The notes under the pieces: generated by a model
The model's input: only the letters and a program-made list of their open reading frames with translations
The model's database searches: none
What the model was told of the DNA's origin: nothing
DNA from: Streptomyces sp. C10-9-1
GTDB taxonomy: Bacteria > Actinomycetota > Actinomycetes > Streptomycetales > Streptomycetaceae
Assembly: GCF_024497955.1 (NCBI RefSeq)
Contig: NZ_JANHKP010000008.1
Coordinates: 124,001-188,000 of the forward strand
DNA length: 64,000 nt
Direction: 5' to 3'
Shown here: one piece after another, positions 59,860-64,000 of the stretch
Position numbering within the stretch: the stretch's first letter is position 1
Layout: each line of letters opens with the position of its first letter
Program-made: the position numbers and the translations under genes

Positions 59860-60780
59860 TCACCCCTCCAGGGCGGAGAGCAGCCGCACGACGGCGCCGC
59901 CCAGCCCCCACCGGGCCGCGAGCGACTCCAGGGCGGCCGGGTCGCGCGGAGCGGCGGGCAGGGCCGGGTCGAACTCCGGCAGCGGGACGTCGCGTGCCAC
60001 CCCGACCACGGCCGGAGCGACGGCCAGGTAGGGGCGCGCCTCCTCCAGGCGCCTGCGCTGCGCCGGGGTGAGCGCGGAGGTGCGGTCCCCGGCGGCCGCG
60101 AGGATCCCGGCCAGGTCCCCGTAGGCGTCCAGCAGCTTCGCCGCCGTCTTCTCCCCGATGCCCGGCACGCCCGGCAGCCCGTCGCTGGGGTCGCCGCGCA
60201 GCAGCGCCAGGTCCGCGTAGCCGCTGCCGTCGACGCCGTACCGGGACCGCAGCCACTCCTCGTCGGTCACCTGGAGGGTGCCGACGCCCTTGAGCGGGTA
60301 CAGCACACGGCGCCGCCGCGCGTCGTCCACCAGCTGGAACAGGTCCCGGTCCCCGGTGACGATGTCGACCGGGCCCTCGGCCCGCGCCGTGAGGGTGCCG
60401 ATGACGTCGTCCGCCTCGTAGCCGTCGGCGCCGACGCGGGCGATGCCGACCGCCGCCAGCACCTCCCGGATCACCGGCACCTGCGCCTCCAGGGCGTCCG
60501 GTGCCTCCTCCACGTCGGGGTCCCCCGGCTGCTCCTCGGCCACCCGGTGGGCCTTGTAGGAGGGGATCAGGTCCACCCGCCACTGCGGCCGCCAGTCGTT
60601 GTCCCAGCAGGCCACCAGGTCGTCGGGGCGGTGGTCCTGCACCAGCCGGGCGATGAAGTCCATCAGGCCGCGCACCGCGTTGACGGGGGTGCCGTCGGGG
60701 GCGCGCACCGAGTCGGGGACGCCGTAGAAGGCGCGGAAGTACAGGGAGGCCGTGTCGAGGAGCATCAGGCGTCGCGTCAC
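59860..60780 (-). CDS. 5'-3' exonuclease (FEN/Pol I N-domain-like)
   Basis: A 306-residue structure-specific nuclease. The catalytic acidic clusters are LLDTASLYFRAF, GADGYEADDVIGTLTARAEG and VDIVTGDRDLFQLVDD. The helix-hairpin-helix DNA-binding motif is GVPGIGEKTAAKLLDAYG. It resembles the 5' nuclease domain of PolA without the polymerase, as in ExoIX/Xni-like proteins, and probably trims RNA primers or flaps. GTG 60780 (MTRRLMLLDTASLYF) is my choice; ATG 60765 (MLLDTASLYF) is possible since no Shine-Dalgarno is clear. It is divergent from the XRE-cupin gene. Confidence 0.93.
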   Translation of the reverse strand: MTRRLMLLDTASLYFRAFYGVPDSVRAPDGTPVNAVRGLMDFIARLVQDHRPDDLVACWDNDWRPQWRVDLIPSYKAHRVAEEQPGDPDVEEAPDALEAQVPVIREVLAAVGIARVGADGYEADDVIGTLTARAEGPVDIVTGDRDLFQLVDDARRRRVLYPLKGVGTLQVTDEEWLRSRYGVDGSGYADLALLRGDPSDGLPGVPGIGEKTAAKLLDAYGDLAGILAAAGDRTSALTPAQRRRLEEARPYLAVAPAVVGVARDVPLPEFDPALPAAPRDPAALESLAARWGLGGAVVRLLSALEG

Positions 60781-61007
60781 ACGGACGATGATGCCGTACC
60801 CCGCCGACACCCGGCCCCGGCCGCGGCCGGGGCGAGGCCGCCCCGCGGCCGTCCGCCGGAGCACCCGCGCCCCCGGCGCGCGGGTGCCCGTGCGCCCCCT
60901 GCGACCCCCGCACCCCCGTCTCCGCCGATCCGGCTCCGTTCTCGGCGAGTGCCGGGGGGCGGTTGCTGCGTATGGTGAGACAGGACCCAGGGGAGGGGAG
61001 CCCGGCG

Positions 61008-61598
61008 ATGGACGACAAGGACGGCAAGGACACCAAGGAGAGAGAGGAACCTCTCCGGGTGGGCGCGGCCGTGCGCAAGCGCCGGCGGGTGCTGCGGCTC
61101 ACGCTGGCCGCCGTCTCCGCGCGCAGCGGCCTGTCCGTGCCCTTCCTCAGCCAGATCGAGAACGAGCGGGCCCGCCCCAGCGACCGCTCCCTCCAGCGGG
61201 TGGCCGCCGCCCTGGACACGACGGTCGCCGTGCTGCTCGCCGCCTCGGACACCACCCGCACCGTGGACCTGGTCCGCGCCCCCGACGACGCCCACCCCGG
61301 CGGGCCCGCGGGCGTCCGCTCCCTGGTCCGCGGGCGCCACCAGCTGAACGCGGTGGAGTACACCGGCGACCACCAGAGCGAGGGCGAGTTCCAGCACCGC
61401 AACGACGAGCTGCTCTACGTCGCCGACGGCGCCGCCGAGGTGGAGGCGGAGGGCCGCGCCTACCGGCTCGGCCCAGGCGACACCCTGTTCCTGTCCGGGG
61501 GCGTGCGCCACCGCTGGCGCGCCACCACGGCCGACACCCGCATCCTGGTCGTCGCCGTGGCCGGGCACCTCGCCGCCGCCCCGGCGCCCCGGACCTGA
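61008..61598 (+). CDS. XRE-family regulator with C-terminal cupin
   Basis: A 196-residue regulator. A charged N-terminus (MDDKDGKDTKEREEP) precedes the helix-turn-helix at about 20-75 (LRLTLAAVSARSGLSVPFLS, QIENERARPSDRSLQRVAAAL). The C-terminal cupin at about 115-190 has EFQHRNDELLYVADGAAEVEAEGRAYRLGPGDTLFLSGGVRHRW in segments, with H and E residues that could bind metal or ligand. Such proteins often control transport or catabolic genes. ATG 61008 follows GGGAGGGGAG. The next gene starts 1 nt after its stop, so they form one unit. Confidence 0.92.
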   Translation: MDDKDGKDTKEREEPLRVGAAVRKRRRVLRLTLAAVSARSGLSVPFLSQIENERARPSDRSLQRVAAALDTTVAVLLAASDTTRTVDLVRAPDDAHPGGPAGVRSLVRGRHQLNAVEYTGDHQSEGEFQHRNDELLYVADGAAEVEAEGRAYRLGPGDTLFLSGGVRHRWRATTADTRILVVAVAGHLAAAPAPRT

Positions 61599-61599
61599 C

Positions 61600-62355
61600 G
61601 TGGCCCGCCACGGCGCCGCCCCGAGGGTCGTCTCCCTCGTCCCGTCGCTGACCGAGGCCGTCGCCGTCAGCGGCCCCGGGCTGCTCGTCGGCGCCACCGA
61701 CTGGTGCACCCACCCCGCCGCCCTGGACGTCGTCCGCGTCGGGGGCACCAAGAACCCCGACGTGCGCGCGGTCGCCGCGCTCCGCCCCGACCTGGTCGTC
61801 GCCAACGAGGAGGAGAACCGCCCGGCCGACCTCGACGCCCTGCGCGCGGCCGGCCTGCGCGTGGCGGTCACCGAGGTCCGCACCCTGGAGCAGGCGTTCC
61901 GGGAGCTGGAGCGCATCCTGGTCGAGGGCTGCGGCCTGGCCCGGTCCGCCTGGCTGGACCGGGCCGAGGACGCCTGGTCCGCGCTTCCCGCCGCCCCTGC
62001 CGTCCCCGTGGTCGTCCCGATCTGGCGGCGGCCCTGGATGGTCCTGGGCCGGGACACCTTCGCCGGGGACCTGCTCGCCCGGCTCGGCGCGGTCAACGTC
62101 TACGCGGGCCACGGCGAGCGCTACCCGAAGGTGCCGATCGAGGGGCTCGCGGCCTGCGGTGCCGAGCTGGTGGTGCTGCCCGACGAGCCCTACGCCTTCG
62201 GTCCCGGCGACGGCCCCGAGGCGTTCCCCGGTACGCCCGCCGCGTTCGTCGACGGCAGGTGCCTCACCTGGTACGGGCCGTCGCTGGTGCAGGCTCCCCG
62301 GGTGCTGGGGGAGGCGCTGCGGGCAGCTCGCCCCGCAGCAGGGCCCGGAGGGTGA
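61600..62355 (+). CDS. Cytosolic helical-backbone metal receptor-like protein (TroA/BtuF fold)
   Basis: A 251-residue protein of the BtuF/FhuD/TroA-type binding-protein superfamily. RVVSLVPSLTEAVAVSG, LLVGATDWCTHP, RVGGTKNPDVRAVAALRPDLVVANEEENR and YAGHGERYPKVPIEGLAACGAELVVLPDEPY are landmarks. It has no signal peptide or lipobox, so it probably acts in the cytosol, unlike transport-linked relatives. A corrinoid, haem or siderophore-like ligand is possible. GTG 61600 lies 1 nt after the XRE-cupin stop. Its last 92 nt overlap the end of the convergent transporter gene. Confidence 0.88.
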   Translation: MARHGAAPRVVSLVPSLTEAVAVSGPGLLVGATDWCTHPAALDVVRVGGTKNPDVRAVAALRPDLVVANEEENRPADLDALRAAGLRVAVTEVRTLEQAFRELERILVEGCGLARSAWLDRAEDAWSALPAAPAVPVVVPIWRRPWMVLGRDTFAGDLLARLGAVNVYAGHGERYPKVPIEGLAACGAELVVLPDEPYAFGPGDGPEAFPGTPAAFVDGRCLTWYGPSLVQAPRVLGEALRAARPAAGPGG

Positions 62356-63454
62356 GCGCACCCGCCGCGGCCCAGGCCGCCACCAGCACCCCGTACAGCG
62401 CCACGGCCAGCCCCCGGTACGCCACCAGCCCGGTGTGCCCGGCCAGCGCCCACGCCGCCGTCACACAGGTGCCCACGGGGAAGGTGAACGCCCACCAGCC
62501 CAGCGTGAACGGCATCCCCCCGCGGACCGCGCGCACCACCACGGCGGTGGCCAGCCCCAGCCACAGCAGCGCGAAGCCGGTGACGGGCACACCGTAGACG
62601 ACCGCCAGGGCCTCCAGCGCCCGGGCGTAGGAGGCGTCCACGGCGCCCGGGGCCACGTCGGCCAGCTTGTTCACCGCGGTGGTCGACTGCCCCAGCGGGC
62701 CGAGGACGAGGAACAGCGAGGGCGCCGCGGCCGCCGCCGGGGGCCCGTGGTGCAGCAGGCGGGCGAAGACCACGGGAAGGATCAGCGCCGTCGCGAGCAG
62801 GCTGAGCCCGAACAGCGTGTAACCCGCCAGCAGCAGCGCCTCCCTCCCCTGCCCGGGCGGGGCGTGGGGCACCAGCAGCGGTACGCACGAGGCCGCCACC
62901 ATCGGCGCCACCACCGGGAGCAGCCACACGGGCGAGGCGTCCTCGGGCGCCACCCGGTGCCGTACCACCATCAGATAGGGCACCGCGACCGCGACCACCA
63001 GGGCGGCGGCCGTGCCGGTGGCGAAGAGCACGGCCGCCACCGGGAGCGCGGCCGGTCCCAGCACCTTCTGCCCGGCCGTGGGCGCACCCGCCCCGACGGC
63101 CAGCAGCGCCATCGCCAGGCAGCCGTGGAACGGGGCGACGGCCGGGTCGAGCAGATGGGCCCGGGCCTGGTCCCGGTGGAGCGCCCAGTGCACGGCCCGT
63201 GCGCCCAGCAGGACGCACAGTGCCGCCGCGGCGAGCACCCACACCCCGCCGAGGAGGGCGGAGGCCACCGGAGCCCAGCGGACGGAACCGCCGCCGGAAA
63301 GGCCGCCCCGCAGCTCGGCCCCCGCCCCGGCCACGGCCGCGGTGCCCATCACCGCGGCGTACCACTGGGGGCTGAGATGGCGGACCGAGGGCGACCGGGA
63401 GGCCCTCGGCAGGGCGGGGAGCGGACGTGCGGAGGCGGGCGCGAGGGCGGTCAT
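62264..63454 (-). CDS. TDT/SLAC1-family (TehA-like) transporter
   Basis: A 396-residue membrane protein with about ten hydrophobic segments. The start (VRHLSPQWYAAVMGTAAVAG) and GPLGQSTTAVNKLADVAPG, GMPFTLGWWAFTFPVGTCVTAAWALAG fit the tellurite-resistance/dicarboxylate transporter (TDT) family, which includes SLAC1, TehA and sulfite exporters. Anion or organic-acid efflux is expected; sulfite or tellurite cannot be decided. ATG 63454 is divergent from a LysR-type gene 70 nt away, probably its regulator. Its C-terminal tail overlaps the metal-receptor-like gene by 92 nt on the opposite strand. Confidence 0.9.
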   Translation of the reverse strand: MTALAPASARPLPALPRASRSPSVRHLSPQWYAAVMGTAAVAGAGAELRGGLSGGGSVRWAPVASALLGGVWVLAAAALCVLLGARAVHWALHRDQARAHLLDPAVAPFHGCLAMALLAVGAGAPTAGQKVLGPAALPVAAVLFATGTAAALVVAVAVPYLMVVRHRVAPEDASPVWLLPVVAPMVAASCVPLLVPHAPPGQGREALLLAGYTLFGLSLLATALILPVVFARLLHHGPPAAAAAPSLFLVLGPLGQSTTAVNKLADVAPGAVDASYARALEALAVVYGVPVTGFALLWLGLATAVVVRAVRGGMPFTLGWWAFTFPVGTCVTAAWALAGHTGLVAYRGLAVALYGVLVAAWAAAGALTLRALLRGELPAAPPPAPGEPAPATARTR

Positions 63455-63508
63455 ACGGCCACTGTCGCGGGCGGACGGGGCCCCCACCAGGGACTCCGTC
63501 GCTATCGC

Positions 63509-63529
63509 CTCATAAGCTGGTCTTATGAG
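63509..63529. promoter_or_regulatory. LysR-type operator overlapping the LysR start codon
   Basis: CTCATAAG-N5-CTTATGAG is a perfect 8-bp inverted repeat whose right arm contains the ATG of the LysR-type gene. It fits the T-N11-A form of LysR sites and lies between the divergent transporter and regulator genes. Confidence 0.6.
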
Positions 63530-64000
63530 CGAAGAGGAGCGGGTGCCGCTGGCCCACCGCGTACCCGACCTGGGGGCGCTGGAGCTGCTGCTCGCCGTGG
63601 CCCGGCACGGCAGCCTCGGGCGCGCGGCCCGCGAGGTGGGCATCACCCAGCCGGCGGCGAGCAGCCGCGTCCGCTCGATGGAGCGGCAGCTCGGGGTGGC
63701 GCTGGTGGAGCGCTCTCCGCGGGGCTCCCGCCTCACCGAGGCCGGGGCGCTCGTCACGGACTGGGCCCGGCGTGTGGTGGAGGCGGCGGAGGCCTTCGAC
63801 GCCGGGGCGCAGGCCCTGCGCGGACGCCGCGACTCCCGGCTGCGCGTCGCCGCCAGCATGACCATCGCCGAGTACCTGCTGCCCGGCTGGCTGATCGCCC
63901 TGCGCGCCGCGCGGCCCGACACGGCCGTCTCGCTCCAGGCGGGCAACTCCGCTGCGGTCGCCGAGCGCCTGCTCGCGGGTGAGGCCGATCTGGGCTTCGT
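63525..64000 (+). CDS. LysR-family transcriptional regulator (partial, runs off the right edge)
   Basis: The first 158 residues are visible. The winged helix at about 14-72 reads LGALELLLAVARHGSLGRAA, REVGITQPAASSRVRSMERQ and LGVALVERSPRGSRLTEAGA. The start of the periplasmic-binding-like effector domain follows (RLRVAASMTIAEYLLPGWLIALRAARPDTAVSL in segments). ATG 63525 lies in an inverted repeat and has no good Shine-Dalgarno, so the transcript may be nearly leaderless and self-repressed. It is divergent from the TDT-family transporter, its likely target. Confidence 0.92.
   Translation, partial: MSEEERVPLAHRVPDLGALELLLAVARHGSLGRAAREVGITQPAASSRVRSMERQLGVALVERSPRGSRLTEAGALVTDWARRVVEAAEAFDAGAQALRGRRDSRLRVAASMTIAEYLLPGWLIALRAARPDTAVSLQAGNSAAVAERLLAGEADLGF

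Noticed and set aside
1-64000. CRISPR arrays, IS elements, prophage, integrase/att sites, tRNA or rRNA genes, replication origin
   Set aside because: I saw no regularly spaced repeats, transposase or integrase motifs, tRNA-like folds or DnaA-box clusters. A dedicated scan could still reveal a small RNA.

Overview
The window is a very GC-rich, densely coding stretch of an actinobacterial chromosome. It is almost certainly Streptomyces: GTG/TTG starts are frequent, it has a GylR-controlled glycerol operon, a Pup-proteasome locus and mycothiol ligase, and a sortase-anchored C-terminus at the left edge resembles a long chaplin. Nothing looks like an island: no IS element, prophage, CRISPR array, tRNA or rRNA was recognised. 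Most of the content is syntenic core genome with a few accessory genes.

Layout. (1) 1-6.7 kb: chaplin-like gene end, DUF5703, a hypothetical protein, an aldo/keto reductase translationally coupled to a RecD2-like protein that has lost its ATPase motifs, an LLM-type flavin/F420 oxidoreductase, and a ferritin-like diiron protein. (2) 6.7-12.7 kb: CorA, then phosphomutase-like, DUF3090, SCO1664-type kinase-fold and mshC (mycothiol), then PAC2. (3) 13-18 kb: glpF-glpK-glpD with its IclR regulator gylR. (4) 18.3-26.4 kb: metH, a HAD phosphatase and two tandem lipoprotein peptide-binding proteins without permeases. (5) 26.5-31.7 kb: NarL-type regulator, RecB-family Fe-S nuclease, site-2 protease, TrmI, a secreted protein and a ferredoxin.

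(6) 31.9-51.2 kb is the Pup-proteasome and Tat region: arc, dop, pup, an endonuclease VII-like reading frame overlapping prcB, prcB, prcA, an inserted LacI/MFS pair, pafA, two FKBP isomerases, pafB, pafC, two small proteins, tatA, tatC, a secreted protein and helY. The core order matches the two mycobacterial blocks mpa-dop-pup-prcBA and pafABC-tatAC-helY. Pup, PafA and Dop tag and untag proteins, ARC and PrcBA degrade them, and PafBC is the WYL regulator of the mycobacterial DNA-damage response.

(7) 51.3-60.8 kb: a SnoaL-like protein; a tightly coupled five-gene lipid operon (FAD oxidoreductase, DUF1365, two cyclopropane-synthase-like methyltransferases, DUF1295); a convergent SigK-like ECF sigma factor with an RskA-like anti-sigma factor; a siderophore-interacting flavoprotein with an iron box; and a 5'-3' exonuclease. 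A CCAATCC-N15/16-CCGAA motif sits upstream of both the sigma gene and the lipid operon, which suggests a self-contained sigma/lipid-modification circuit. (8) 61-64 kb: XRE-cupin regulator with a signal-less metal-receptor-fold protein, then a TDT-family transporter divergent from a LysR regulator.

Convergent gene ends here carry unusually long, often loopless perfect palindromes (70, 60 and 44 bp, plus a 22-bp stem with a 3-nt loop). Assignments rest on reading the sequence and on recall of families; no database search was run.
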